From Thermophagus xiamenensis (GTDB lineage Bacteria > Bacteroidota > Bacteroidia > Bacteroidales > Marinilabiliaceae), in the NCBI RefSeq assembly GCF_900112795.1, contig NZ_FONA01000001.1, positions 62,001 to 126,000 of the forward strand: a stretch of 64,000 nucleotides of DNA, written 5' to 3'. The notes under the pieces were generated by a model. That model was not told the DNA's origin. It saw only the letters and a list, made by a program, of their open reading frames with translations, and ran no database searches. The first letter of the stretch is position 1, and every line of letters begins with the position of its first letter. The position numbers and the translations under genes were made by a program. Positions 17,955-27,274 of the stretch are shown here, in pieces.

Positions 17955-18039
17955 GATTTATCACAAAAAATTAAAATAACATCATGCTAATTTCAGAAAT
18001 AAATCAAGGATGATAGGATCACATAAAAATGATTATTTG

Positions 18040-18047
18040 TACCTTTG
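18040..18047 (+). promoter_or_regulatory. -7 promoter element of ppx
   Basis: TACCTTTG matches the Bacteroidota TAnnTTTG motif 21 bases before the chosen ppx start. I found no TTTG at the right distance upstream, so only half of the consensus is present. Confidence 0.4.
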
Positions 18048-18068
18048 AAAGATATCTCAAGACAAATT

Positions 18069-19010
18069 ATGGATCACAACAGAATTGCCATCATTGACTT
18101 AGGAACGAATACATTTAATTTGCTCATTACCGAGATTAATCCAAACAAGAGTTATAATATTCTTCTTGAATCTAAATATCCGGCCAAACTCGGTCAAGGG
18201 GGAATCCATAAATCTACCATTACCCCTGAAGCCATGGAACGCGGTATTGATGCATTAAAGATGCATCTTATAACTATTTCTGAATATCAGGTAGATAGTA
18301 TTTTTTGTTTTGCCACCTCGGCCATTAGAAGTGCCAATAACGGGCATGTATTTGTAAAGAGAGTCAAGGAAGAGCTGGGACTATCCATTCGTATCATTCA
18401 AGGTGACGAAGAGGCACAAACCATTTTCGACGGGGTAAAACAGGTCTTCCCGCTAGATGAAAATCATGTTTTAATAATGGACATAGGTGGTGGCAGCATC
18501 GAATTTATCATTGCCAACCGCTATGGGGTGGCCTGGAAACGAAGTTTTGAAATAGGTGTTACCCGCTTGTTGGAACAATTCACACCCTCAGATCCTATTA
18601 CCGAGGATGAAATCAAAGCTATTCAGAAACACCTAAAAAAAGAACTGACAAGCCTTTGTGAAGCAGTAAAAAAATTCCCCGTTAAAAAACTGGTGGGATC
18701 ATCCGGCTCATTTGATACATTAGCAGCAATTTTGAGCAAAAAATATTATCCACTTCTCGACATATCCAAGCTCTCCACAATGTTATTGGATCACGAACGA
18801 TTACTTCGACTTCATAGTGAATTGATTGCCTCTGACTCTGATCATCGAAAAGTAATCCCTGGTATGGAACCCCATCGGGTCGACAGTATTATCCCTGCAT
18901 GTATTATCATTCAATATATTATTGAAGAATTAAAAATTAAAGAAGTATGGCAATGCGCTTTTTCGTTAAAAGAGGGGGCTATCTTACAAATTATCTCTAG
19001 TCAGTTATAA
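18069..19010 (+). CDS. ppx: Exopolyphosphatase / guanosine pentaphosphatase (Ppx/GppA family)
   Basis: The 313-residue protein has the ASKHA-fold phosphate motifs of this family: AIIDLGTNTFNLLI at the N-terminus, a second segment with CFATSAIRSANN, and DIGGGSIEFI near residue 143. It hydrolyses terminal phosphates from polyphosphate, and/or pppGpp, in the cytosol. It corresponds to the short two-domain form without the C-terminal HD domain of E. coli Ppx. I chose the ATG at 18069; the upstream TTG at 18045 overlaps the -7 promoter element. It is a single gene. Confidence 0.88.
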   Translation: MDHNRIAIIDLGTNTFNLLITEINPNKSYNILLESKYPAKLGQGGIHKSTITPEAMERGIDALKMHLITISEYQVDSIFCFATSAIRSANNGHVFVKRVKEELGLSIRIIQGDEEAQTIFDGVKQVFPLDENHVLIMDIGGGSIEFIIANRYGVAWKRSFEIGVTRLLEQFTPSDPITEDEIKAIQKHLKKELTSLCEAVKKFPVKKLVGSSGSFDTLAAILSKKYYPLLDISKLSTMLLDHERLLRLHSELIASDSDHRKVIPGMEPHRVDSIIPACIIIQYIIEELKIKEVWQCAFSLKEGAILQIISSQL

Positions 19011-19206
19011 GCATTACCCGCCCCTTTCATTAGCTTTACCCGCCCATAAACAAAAAATAAGGGACAAAGATCCAAATACAAATAATGATAAATAAGGACG
19101 TTGAAACTGAAAAGTACCCAATCCAATGCTTTTAGCCAATAAAAAATTAAAATAAGACCATATATTTTTCACCCATCAACAGATGTAAACCGAAAATAAT
19201 TGAGTT

Positions 19207-20370
19207 ATGTCCAAAATACTTGTTATTGACGACCACAAAAGTATTCGAAATACGCTCAAGGATATTCTGGAATATGAGAAGCATGAAGTAGTGCTGGCCG
19301 AGAATGGCATAGAAGGGTTGGAGCAATTTGCTGCTCATAAGTTTGATGCCGTATTGTTGGATATAAAAATGCCGGAGATGGATGGCATGGAAGTATTGGA
19401 AAAGATGATGGAAACGTCGCCTGATGTTCCGGTAATTATGATATCAGGGCACGGTAATATTGATACGGCTGTTGAAGCGATAAAAAAAGGCGCTTACGAT
19501 TTCATTGAGAAACCCCTTGATTTAAACCGGTTACTGGTAACCATTCGTAATGGCCTCGACAAAAAAGAGCTGGTCACCGAAACAAAAATCCTGCGCCGCA
19601 AAGTAAGTAAAACCTACGACATGATAGGTGAATCGGAACCCATGAAAAAAGTGAAAGCCATGATCGACAAAGTGGCACCTACCGATGCAAGGGTTCTTAT
19701 CACCGGCGAAAACGGAACAGGCAAAGAACTGGTGGCACGCTGGTTACATGAAAAAAGCCATCGTGCCGGAAAACCTTTTGTTGAAGTCAACTGTGCAGCC
19801 ATACCTTCTGAACTTATAGAAAGTGAGCTCTTTGGCCACGAAAAAGGGGCTTTCACATCAGCCCACAAACAACGAAAAGGAAAATTTGAACAAGCCAATG
19901 GGGGTACCATCTTTCTGGACGAAATAGGTGATATGAGCCTGGCCGCTCAGGCAAAAGTATTACGTGCACTTCAGGAAAACATTATTTCCAGAGTGGGCAG
20001 CGATAAAGATATTAAAGTTGATGTTAGAGTTTTGGCCGCTACCAATAAAAACTTGCAGGATGAAATCAAAAACGGAAATTTTCGGGAGGACTTATACCAC
20101 CGTCTCAGCGTAATCATTATCAGAGTCCCCTCACTCAACGAAAGGAAAGATGATATACCGTTATTAACCGATTATTTCAACAAAATAATCTGCCAGGAAT
20201 TAGGAATTCAACCCAAATCATTTGATGCGTCAGCGATCAAAGCCTTACAAGACATCAACTGGACAGGGAACATAAGAGAATTTCGAAATGTTATTGAACG
20301 GCTGCTCATACTTTGCGGGGATACCATTACTGAAGCCGATGTTAGGACCTACTCCATGCCGCTTACTTAA
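19207..20370 (+). CDS. Sigma-54-type response regulator (REC-AAA+) lacking a DNA-binding domain
   Basis: The 387-residue protein has an N-terminal receiver domain (phospho-acceptor Asp52 in LLDIKMPEMDG, Lys in IEKPLD) and a sigma-54 activator AAA+ domain with GENGTGKE, LFGHEKGAFTSA, GGTIFLDEIGD, REDLYHRL and the WTGNIREF sensor region. It ends about 20 residues later, so the Fis-type helix-turn-helix of NtrC (normally reaching about 450-470 residues) is absent. The loop that contacts sigma-54 reads GAFTSA rather than GAFTGA. It may activate from solution or through a partner. It lies 11 bases before the aspartase gene, which suggests co-transcription. No histidine kinase is adjacent. Confidence 0.9.
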   Translation: MSKILVIDDHKSIRNTLKDILEYEKHEVVLAENGIEGLEQFAAHKFDAVLLDIKMPEMDGMEVLEKMMETSPDVPVIMISGHGNIDTAVEAIKKGAYDFIEKPLDLNRLLVTIRNGLDKKELVTETKILRRKVSKTYDMIGESEPMKKVKAMIDKVAPTDARVLITGENGTGKELVARWLHEKSHRAGKPFVEVNCAAIPSELIESELFGHEKGAFTSAHKQRKGKFEQANGGTIFLDEIGDMSLAAQAKVLRALQENIISRVGSDKDIKVDVRVLAATNKNLQDEIKNGNFREDLYHRLSVIIIRVPSLNERKDDIPLLTDYFNKIICQELGIQPKSFDASAIKALQDINWTGNIREFRNVIERLLILCGDTITEADVRTYSMPLT

Positions 20371-20381
20371 AAATATGAGGG

Positions 20382-21845
20382 ATGCGTATTGAAGAAGATT
20401 TTTTAGGGAAAAAAGAAATTGCTGACGATCATCTTTTCGGCATCCATGCTTTACGAGCACGTGAAAACTTCGACAATTCCACGCTTTTCCCGGTGGATTG
20501 GTATCAGGCAATAGGCCTTGTGAAATTAGCCTGTTACAAGACATATGAAAAGTTTTGCAACACAGCCATAAAAAAAGGATTATCGGCTCCAGAGGGGCAC
20601 CAATGGATGCCTGATGCAACGATTGAAGCTTTAAAAAAAGCAGCCGGAGAAGTTAGCCAGGGTAAACATTTTGAACATTTCATAGTACCGGCAGTTCAAG
20701 GAGGTGCCGGCACCAGTATTAATATGAATATTAATGAGATTATTGCCAACAGAGCACTAATTTTAATCGGTCATAAACCTGGCGATTACCACCTAATAGA
20801 TCCCTTGGACCATGCCAACATTTATCAATCCACCAACGATGTTATTCCGACCGCACTGCATATTGTCCTGATTGACCTGGCTTCCTCTCTGGAAAAAGCC
20901 ATAAATGAGGTAAGGAATGCTATGGAGTCGCTAGAAAAGAGTTTCGGCAACCTATTGCGCCAAGCCTACACACAAATGCAGCAAGCTGTTCCCTCAACTT
21001 ACGGTTACCTTTTGGGCAGTTACAATGATGCACTATCGCGTGACTGGTGGCGCACCAGCAGAATCAGGGAAAGGCTTAAAAGAATCAATATAGGCGGCGG
21101 AGCTACCGGAACCGGAATGGGAATCCCCCGCTATTTCATTCAACAGGTTCCCAAAGAATTACGTGAGATTACCGGAATGCCGTTAACATCAGCCGAAAAC
21201 CCGGCGGATGCAACCATGAACCATGACGATTTGGTGGAAGCACACGGAATATTAAAAGCTTTGGCAGTAAATTTGGAAAAAATTGCCAGTGATTTAAGAC
21301 TATTAAGTTCCGATTTATACATCCATCAATCTGTAAGGATACCACAACGACAGATGGGCAGTTCCATCATACCAGGCAAGGTTAACCCCGTAATCTCGGA
21401 ATATATGATATCTGTCAGTCATAAAGTTTACGCAAATGACCAACTCATATCAAGCCTTGCCTCTCAGGGTTGTCTGGATCTCAACGCCTATTTGCCCATT
21501 ATCGGTTGTGCATTTATTGAAAGTTTCAGGTTATTATCTTCGGGCTGTTATAGCCTGGCCAACAGCATGCTTCGGCAATTAACCATTCACCCGGGAAAGG
21601 AGCAGTCTGAAATTTTTAAAAACCCGGCCATCACTACTGCATTAGTCCCCTTTATAGGCCATAAAAAGGCACAAATGCTGGCCCAACACATGAAAGAAGA
21701 AGGGATTGATATATTTGAAAGCAATCAACAACTGAACATATTATCAACCGAGAAGATTCAACAAATCTTGAACCCGGCTTCACTGACAGCAAGAGGTTTC
21801 AGTTTAAAGGATTTAAACTCTGATACCTGGAATCAAGTTCAATAG
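20382..21845 (+). CDS. aspA: Aspartate ammonia-lyase (aspartase/fumarase superfamily)
   Basis: The 487-residue protein belongs to the aspartase/fumarase superfamily. The signature GSSIIPGKVNP lies near residue 327; QGGAGTSINMNINEII and the IYQSTNDVIPTA region are aspartase-like. Aspartase splits L-aspartate into fumarate and ammonia. It closely follows the sigma-54 regulator gene. One gene further on the plus strand is hydF, the [FeFe]-hydrogenase maturation GTPase. I recall aspartase genes accompanying hyd genes in several anaerobes, where the released ammonia might feed assembly of the dithiomethylamine ligand; that role here is inference. Residue identity alone does not exclude a related lyase. 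Confidence 0.82.
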   Translation: MRIEEDFLGKKEIADDHLFGIHALRARENFDNSTLFPVDWYQAIGLVKLACYKTYEKFCNTAIKKGLSAPEGHQWMPDATIEALKKAAGEVSQGKHFEHFIVPAVQGGAGTSINMNINEIIANRALILIGHKPGDYHLIDPLDHANIYQSTNDVIPTALHIVLIDLASSLEKAINEVRNAMESLEKSFGNLLRQAYTQMQQAVPSTYGYLLGSYNDALSRDWWRTSRIRERLKRINIGGGATGTGMGIPRYFIQQVPKELREITGMPLTSAENPADATMNHDDLVEAHGILKALAVNLEKIASDLRLLSSDLYIHQSVRIPQRQMGSSIIPGKVNPVISEYMISVSHKVYANDQLISSLASQGCLDLNAYLPIIGCAFIESFRLLSSGCYSLANSMLRQLTIHPGKEQSEIFKNPAITTALVPFIGHKKAQMLAQHMKEEGIDIFESNQQLNILSTEKIQQILNPASLTARGFSLKDLNSDTWNQVQ

Positions 21846-21849
21846 GGAA

Positions 21850-21990
21850 ATGAAACGAGCATGACCAAGAAAGTTGGGCACAACAAGAAGATGTATAAAA
21901 GTGTTTAGGCAGAAAGCACAGGCAGAAAAGTTTTTAGTGATTAGTCAACAGTCTTTAGTGGTACACTAATGCCGAATGACTATCCAGTTA
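21850..21990 (+). repeat. Dispersed intergenic repeat, long form, right end missing
   Basis: It begins ATGAAACGAGCATGACCAAG five bases after the aspartase stop. It continues with AGGCAGAAAGCACAGGCAGA and TTAGTGATTAGTCAACAGTC, then fades before the PD40 gene stop. The right end (GTTCCATTCGGCCAATGA, TATAC) is not recognisable. Confidence 0.75.
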
Positions 21991-22004
21991 TCCAAAATAT
22001 TATT

Positions 22005-23003
22005 TTACTTCTCATGCCCGAGTCTATGGTTAATGGCAGCTGCCTTTATATAACGGATGTCAAACGCCCCATTACCATGTCCTAACAACCATTTTTTCAG
22101 GTTACGGTAATCAACCTTTTCGGGTCTGGGATTTTTCAAATTACTGGAAAACAGAAGCCATTTACCATCACCGGAAAAAGCAGGACACCATTCGTAGGCA
22201 CCTGTATTAATTCCCTCGCCTAAATTAACAGCTGGACTCCATTGCCCATCTTGAAAGAAGGAGACATATAAATCGGCCGAACCCTTACCGCCACTCCTCA
22301 TAGAACTGAAAACCAAAGTTTTTCCATCAGGCGAAATGGCAGGTGTCTGCTCTATAGCATCGGTATTTATCTCTCCTCCTAATTTTTGAATGGGTCCCCA
22401 TGCCCCATCAGCCTCTTTTTTGACCCAATAAATATCCTGAACATTTGGGTCCAATGAGAGCCCTTGACGCTCGTAATCGGCACTAAAATAGACATTACCT
22501 GCACGATCTACAGAAACCGATAGCTCATTTCCTGAATCAGAGCTAAACCCGATTAGTTCAGGAGCACCCCAACTATTGTCTGTTTTTCGGGGACACCGCC
22601 AGATATTAAAATTTTTTATTTCCGTGGAATCATTTCGAGGACGGTCGGAAACAAAATAAAGATATTGTCCATCAGGAGTAACAAACGGACTCAAATCGGT
22701 ATATTCACCCGAAAATGACAACACCTCCGGGAAAGTCCAAAAACCATCTTCAAAACGAATGCCAACAATAACTGACTGGTCAAAGCCACTCTTTATACAG
22801 CAATAAAATTCATCACCTGAATGGGATATCGTAGCAAAAGTCTCGCTCATTCCGGTAGATATAAAAGAGGGTGCCATCAATATGGACATTTCATCTGCAG
22901 CATCGGAAAAAAAGAAGTCTGAAGGAGATTCTTCATAGGTTTGGCCTATCATATTCAGACTTAAACTAATCATTATCAACAACAAACAAATTCTATCATT
23001 CAT
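22005..23003 (-). CDS. Exported PD40/TolB-like beta-propeller protein
   Basis: The 332-residue protein starts with a signal peptide (core ICLLLIMISLSLNMIG, cleavage near GQT). It consists of repeated beta-propeller blades of the PD40 type: DLSPFVTPDGQYLYFVSDR, QTPAISPDGKTLVFSSMRSG and CPAFSGDGKWLLFSS, each with the PDG/GDG turn and FVS/FSS strand. Such proteins sit in the periplasm or on the outer membrane and bind partners or peptidoglycan. There is no OmpA domain here. It is transcribed away from hydF and has no operon partner, so I can offer no specific function. Confidence 0.8.
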   Translation of the reverse strand: MNDRICLLLIMISLSLNMIGQTYEESPSDFFFSDAADEMSILMAPSFISTGMSETFATISHSGDEFYCCIKSGFDQSVIVGIRFEDGFWTFPEVLSFSGEYTDLSPFVTPDGQYLYFVSDRPRNDSTEIKNFNIWRCPRKTDNSWGAPELIGFSSDSGNELSVSVDRAGNVYFSADYERQGLSLDPNVQDIYWVKKEADGAWGPIQKLGGEINTDAIEQTPAISPDGKTLVFSSMRSGGKGSADLYVSFFQDGQWSPAVNLGEGINTGAYEWCPAFSGDGKWLLFSSNLKNPRPEKVDYRNLKKWLLGHGNGAFDIRYIKAAAINHRLGHEK

Positions 23004-23382
23004 AAATTACCTATTTTCTAAAATATTCACACCCAGCCTTTAAAGCGAAACAGACCTGACAAACATTAAAAAAAATTCGTATACAAAAAGCTATAAATAT
23101 TGGGATTAGGCCAGGTAAGCATATAATATCATATTAAAGCCAATAAAACATTCGGCAACCAACAAAACCATTCAAGCTCAAATTAACTCAGGGTATATTG
23201 AAACTATCAAGATCAGAGGCTTAAGTGATACGCGGTAACTTACGAATAATGCCCTAACAGGTTACATAAACAAATTAATTGGGCAGAGAAATTTCATTTT
23301 TAAAGCGGACTTTTTTCCTATATTGAAGGAAAAGATATTGCCAGGGTGATGAAATTTTGATTATTTTACCGTCTAAAAAGGT
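23004..23382. other. Divergent intergenic region between the PD40 gene and hydF
   Basis: 379 bases without a supported gene. Promoters for both divergent genes must lie here. TATATTGA near 23321 before hydF is a poor -7 match. I see no repeat or stable hairpin. Confidence 0.35.
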
Positions 23383-24606
23383 ATGGGCAGGGATAGACAA
23401 CCGTATATTGGTATATATGGCAGAAGGAATAATGGGAAAAGTACCATCATCAATTGTCTGTCGGGTCAAGAAATAGCGATTATATCCTCCACACCGGGGA
23501 CAACCACCGACCCGGTAAAAAAGTCATTTGAGATCACCGATTTTGGGCCGGTTGTATTTGTAGACACAGCCGGAATAGATGATATAGGAACCCTGGGTTC
23601 TAAAAGAGTTTCCAAATCCTATCAAACCATTGACTGGATTGATTTAGCCATTTTAGTTATTACCGAAAATCAATATGGGGAGGCTGAGAAAACACTGATA
23701 AACGCCTTTAATGAGCGGGATCTGCCTTTTATTGTAATTCACAACAAGGAAGATTTAAAGAAAGCAGAGAGCCAAACCGAAAAAAGCTACCAACAAAGCG
23801 GTGCCAAATATTTCGTCAGATTTTCCTCACAATCGTCCACCGACCCGATCATAAATGCCATAAAACAATCAGTTCCTGAATCAGCGCTCAAAACCCCGAC
23901 AATTGTTGGAGACCTTATTCAACACGGGGATATAGTTTTGCTTATCACGCCCATTGATATGGAAGCACCATCCGGCCGCCTAATCTTGCCCCAGGTTCAA
24001 ACCATAAGAGATGTACTGGACAACGACGCAGTTTGTGTGGTATTAAAAGAACGGGAAGTAGACACCTTTTTATCGAAAACAGGAATAAAACCGGCACTGG
24101 CAATAACCGACTCACAAGTATTTCCCAAGGCAGACGCCTCAATCCCTGCTGATATTCCGCTGACAAGTTTCAGCATTCTTTTGGCGCGCTTAAAAGGGGA
24201 TTTTGAATATTACAGGCAAGGTACACCCTTCATTTCGAAACTAAAGGATGGCGACAAGGTTCTTTTGCTGGAGAATTGCTCACACCATGTATCGTGTGAT
24301 GACATCGGCCGAATAAAAATACCCCGGTGGATAAGAAACCATACCGGCAAAGACCTTTCATTTGAAGTGATATCCGGCCTTGATCCTATTCCACAATCTG
24401 TTACCGACTATGCTTTAGTAATCCAATGCGGAGGGTGCATGGTCACACCCCGCCAGCTAAAAAATAGACTTAGACCATTCATCCGGGCAGGCGTTCCTGT
24501 CACCAATTACGGGATGGCCATAGCGTGGCTTCATGGCATATATAAACGCGCCATGGCACCCTTTGGTGACAGCAATATTGGGCCCGATGAAGATGTAATT
24601 ATTTAA
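23383..24606 (+). CDS. hydF: [FeFe]-hydrogenase H-cluster maturation GTPase HydF
   Basis: The 407-residue protein is the scaffold GTPase on which the 2Fe subcluster of [FeFe]-hydrogenase is assembled and then handed to apo-hydrogenase. It has an N-terminal G domain (GRRNNGKST near 13, a G2/G3 region with TPGTTTDPV and DTAGIDD, HNKED), a dimerisation domain, and a C-terminal [4Fe-4S] domain with Cys-x-His (CSH) and a later Cys-Gly-Gly-Cys. All three cluster cysteines are visible. HydE, HydG and a hydrogenase are not in the window. The aspartase gene lies upstream on the same strand beyond the opposing PD40 gene. It converges with lpxA, 19 bases away. Confidence 0.93.
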   Translation: MGRDRQPYIGIYGRRNNGKSTIINCLSGQEIAIISSTPGTTTDPVKKSFEITDFGPVVFVDTAGIDDIGTLGSKRVSKSYQTIDWIDLAILVITENQYGEAEKTLINAFNERDLPFIVIHNKEDLKKAESQTEKSYQQSGAKYFVRFSSQSSTDPIINAIKQSVPESALKTPTIVGDLIQHGDIVLLITPIDMEAPSGRLILPQVQTIRDVLDNDAVCVVLKEREVDTFLSKTGIKPALAITDSQVFPKADASIPADIPLTSFSILLARLKGDFEYYRQGTPFISKLKDGDKVLLLENCSHHVSCDDIGRIKIPRWIRNHTGKDLSFEVISGLDPIPQSVTDYALVIQCGGCMVTPRQLKNRLRPFIRAGVPVTNYGMAIAWLHGIYKRAMAPFGDSNIGPDEDVII

Positions 24607-24625
24607 AGGACATATTCGAAAACTT

Positions 24626-25435
24626 TCAGGATTCTACAGAAGCAGTCTGCCTAAAGACGCTTTTCACAATACCCCGTTTGGAAGATTTAATGAAAGAAAT
24701 AATATTTCCCATTTCAGGATTAGGATCCAAATAGGTCTGAATATATTCTAAAGCTTGAGAAATGTTACGTCCTTGTTGGTAAATTACTCTGTAAATTTCG
24801 TGAATATTATCAATTTGCTGCTTAGAGAAGCCACGTCGCTTAAGGCCTACAACATTAATTCCCATATAAGCAACCGGAACACCAAAAACTTTTGAGTAAG
24901 GAGGAACATCCGATAATACGCCACTCATTCCCGAAACCATGGCATGTGCTCCGACCCGACAAAACTGATGAACAGCACTCATGCCACCAATAACGACCCA
25001 ATCTTCCAACACTACCTCGCCGGCCAGTTGCACACTATTGGATATTACACAATGGTTACCAACACTTACATCATGTCCCAGGTGAGAGTATGCCATCAGT
25101 AAGGTATCATTACCTACGCTGGTAACACCTCTTGCGGCAGTTCCACGATTAATGGTTACATATTCACGCACCGTGGTCCGATCTCCAATCTCCACGGTAG
25201 TATACTCTCCTTTAAATTTCAAATCCTGAGGTTGAGCAGAAATAACCGCTCCCGGAAATATCTTACAATCCTTACCAATGCGTGCACCAGGATATATAAT
25301 GGCATTTGATCCAATCCATGTGCCATCACCAATTACTACATCTTTATCTATTTTAGCAAAAGCTTCAATAGTTACATTTTTCCCAATTTTCGCATCGGGA
25401 TGAATCTCTGCTCTGTTCGAAATGAGTTGCTCCAT
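24626..25435 (-). CDS. lpxA: UDP-N-acetylglucosamine O-acyltransferase
   Basis: The 269-residue protein catalyses the first step of lipid A synthesis, transferring a hydroxyacyl chain from ACP to UDP-GlcNAc. The N-terminal two thirds are left-handed beta-helix hexapeptide repeats (I-H-P-D-A-K-I-G type). The catalytic His is in YSHLGHDVSVGN. The C-terminal helical part, with GLKRRGFSKQQI and IYRVIYQQG, is the ACP-binding domain characteristic of LpxA. It stands alone here rather than with lpxD/fabZ, and is read toward hydF. It shows that the cell is Gram-negative with lipid A. Confidence 0.93.
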   Translation of the reverse strand: MEQLISNRAEIHPDAKIGKNVTIEAFAKIDKDVVIGDGTWIGSNAIIYPGARIGKDCKIFPGAVISAQPQDLKFKGEYTTVEIGDRTTVREYVTINRGTAARGVTSVGNDTLLMAYSHLGHDVSVGNHCVISNSVQLAGEVVLEDWVVIGGMSAVHQFCRVGAHAMVSGMSGVLSDVPPYSKVFGVPVAYMGINVVGLKRRGFSKQQIDNIHEIYRVIYQQGRNISQALEYIQTYLDPNPEMGNIISFIKSSKRGIVKSVFRQTASVES

Positions 25436-25660
25436 TTTTTCTGGTCTATCAATTTAAAAATCAGAAAGTGTTTTTATTGAAACAGCTCTCTGTTAACAAT
25501 TAATTAACGTCTTCGCAATTTTGCCTTAAACGTATGACAAACGAATGATAACAAACACGTACAAAAAAAACATCAAAAATGCATCTTCCCAAAGAGAGCG
25601 GATTCTTACAAACTAATTATCAAGAAAATACTCACCCGAACATTTTTTTTTTAAATCAAC

Positions 25661-25691
25661 AAAAAAAGCCGGTTCTTCTACAAAACCGGCT
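25661..25691 (-). terminator. Terminator of the gltBD operon
   Basis: Read on the minus strand, AGCCGGTT and AACCGGCT (25684-25691 and 25667-25674) form a GC-rich stem around a short loop, followed by seven T's (25667 down to 25661). It lies 45 bases past the gltD stop codon. The rest of the gap up to lpxA is AT-rich and shows only an imperfect lpxA promoter. Confidence 0.85.
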
Positions 25692-25735
25692 CCAAAGGAA
25701 GATATTGTTCGGCTAAAATAACAAACTTAAAGTGG

Positions 25736-27154
25736 TTATTTTGATAAAAACTCATGAATATGCTGAGCGGCCTCACGCCCTTTGCTTATAGCAGTAACCA
25801 CCAAACTTGCACCAATAGCAGCATCGCCTGCGGCGAAAACTTTGGTCTGAGTTGTAGCAAATTTCTCATCAACCTTAAGGTTTCCACGCTGATCAAGCCC
25901 CAACTGTAACTCTTCAACTAACCCTTTATGCACGGGATGAACAAAACCCATAGATAGAAACACCAGATCAACCTCAATGGTTTGCAGTGTATCTTCTTTT
26001 TCCTGCATAACCCACTTACCATTTTCCTTATTCCACTCTACTTCTACTACTTCCACAGCTTTAAGTTGTCCATTTTCACCGATAAACCTTCGTGTGGAAA
26101 GACTCCACCTGCGTTCACAACCTTCTTCATGCGAAGTTGATACTTTCATAACATTAGGCCAATAAGGCCAGGGGTTATCAGGAGAACGTTTTTCCGGTGG
26201 TTTAGGTAATATTTCAATTTGCATAACTTTAGCAGCTTTTTGTCGGTTGGCAGTACCAACACAATCGCTACCGGTATCCCCCCCTCCAATAACCAACACT
26301 TTTTTACCGCGGGCATCAATACGTTCTTCAGGTGAAAATGAAACACCCCGATTAACTTTATTCTGTTGTTTCAGATAGTCCATGGCGAAATAGATACCTT
26401 TCAAATCCCTCCCTTCAACTTTCAAGTCGCGCGGTTGCATTGCACCGATAGCCAAAACAACGGCATCAAATTCTTTCAGCAGCTCTTCACCGCTAATATC
26501 CTCACCCACACAAGTGTTAGTTTTAAACACAATTCCTTCTGCTTCAAAAATTTTAAGTCTTCGGTCAATAACTTTTTTATTTAGTTTAAAATCGGGAATG
26601 CCATAACGCAACAAACCTCCAACAGCATCTTCCTTTTCAAAAACAGTTACATAATGTCCTTGCTGATTCAACTGATCGGCAACCGACAGTCCGGAGGGGC
26701 CGGAACCAATAACGGCCACCTTTTTCCCTGACCTTTTTTTGGGGGGTCTGGGTTGAATAAAACCCAGTTTAAGAGCTTTTTCAACGGTAGAAGCCTCATT
26801 TTCCCGAATGGTAACCGCCTCGTCATGAATTGCCAATACACACGACTTTTCACAAGGTGCCGGACAAACCCTACCGGTGAACTCCGGAAAACTATTGGTA
26901 GAATGCAAGATATCACTTGCCAGTTTATAATCGCCACGATAAAGGGCATCCTGCCATTCGGGGATCTTACTTCCAACCGGACAGGCCCAATGGCAGAAAG
27001 GAATGCCACAATCCATGCACCGGGAAGCCTGCAAGCGGCGATCTTCATCATTTAAAGTCTGTTCAACTTCACCAAAATCATCCACGCGCTCTTCCACCGG
27101 ACGATTTCCACTCACTTTACGCTGAACTTCTATGAATCCTCTTGGATTTCCCAT
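25736..27154 (-). CDS. gltD: Glutamate synthase small (beta) subunit
   Basis: The 472-residue flavoprotein passes electrons from NADPH to GltB for glutamate synthesis from 2-oxoglutarate and glutamine. The N-terminal iron-sulfur domain has CMDCGIPFCHWACPVGSKIP and VCPAPCEKSC cysteine clusters. An FAD-binding GSGPSGLSVADQL motif sits near residue 150 and an NAD(P)-binding GGGDTGSDCVG near 290; the C-terminal second FAD half is FAAGDAAIG. It follows gltB by 120 bases in the same direction and ends at a clear terminator. It supplies the glutamate that feeds the arginine/proline cluster further along. Confidence 0.95.
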   Translation of the reverse strand: MGNPRGFIEVQRKVSGNRPVEERVDDFGEVEQTLNDEDRRLQASRCMDCGIPFCHWACPVGSKIPEWQDALYRGDYKLASDILHSTNSFPEFTGRVCPAPCEKSCVLAIHDEAVTIRENEASTVEKALKLGFIQPRPPKKRSGKKVAVIGSGPSGLSVADQLNQQGHYVTVFEKEDAVGGLLRYGIPDFKLNKKVIDRRLKIFEAEGIVFKTNTCVGEDISGEELLKEFDAVVLAIGAMQPRDLKVEGRDLKGIYFAMDYLKQQNKVNRGVSFSPEERIDARGKKVLVIGGGDTGSDCVGTANRQKAAKVMQIEILPKPPEKRSPDNPWPYWPNVMKVSTSHEEGCERRWSLSTRRFIGENGQLKAVEVVEVEWNKENGKWVMQEKEDTLQTIEVDLVFLSMGFVHPVHKGLVEELQLGLDQRGNLKVDEKFATTQTKVFAAGDAAIGASLVVTAISKGREAAQHIHEFLSK

Positions 27155-27274
27155 AATTAACTCCTTTCCGAACCTTTCATGCCGTTAAAAACGACAGAGA
27201 TAAATAAATTTTAATACTTCAATAATGGATTAAACTACTAGACTAAAAGGTAAACTTCCACCTATCTACATTAT

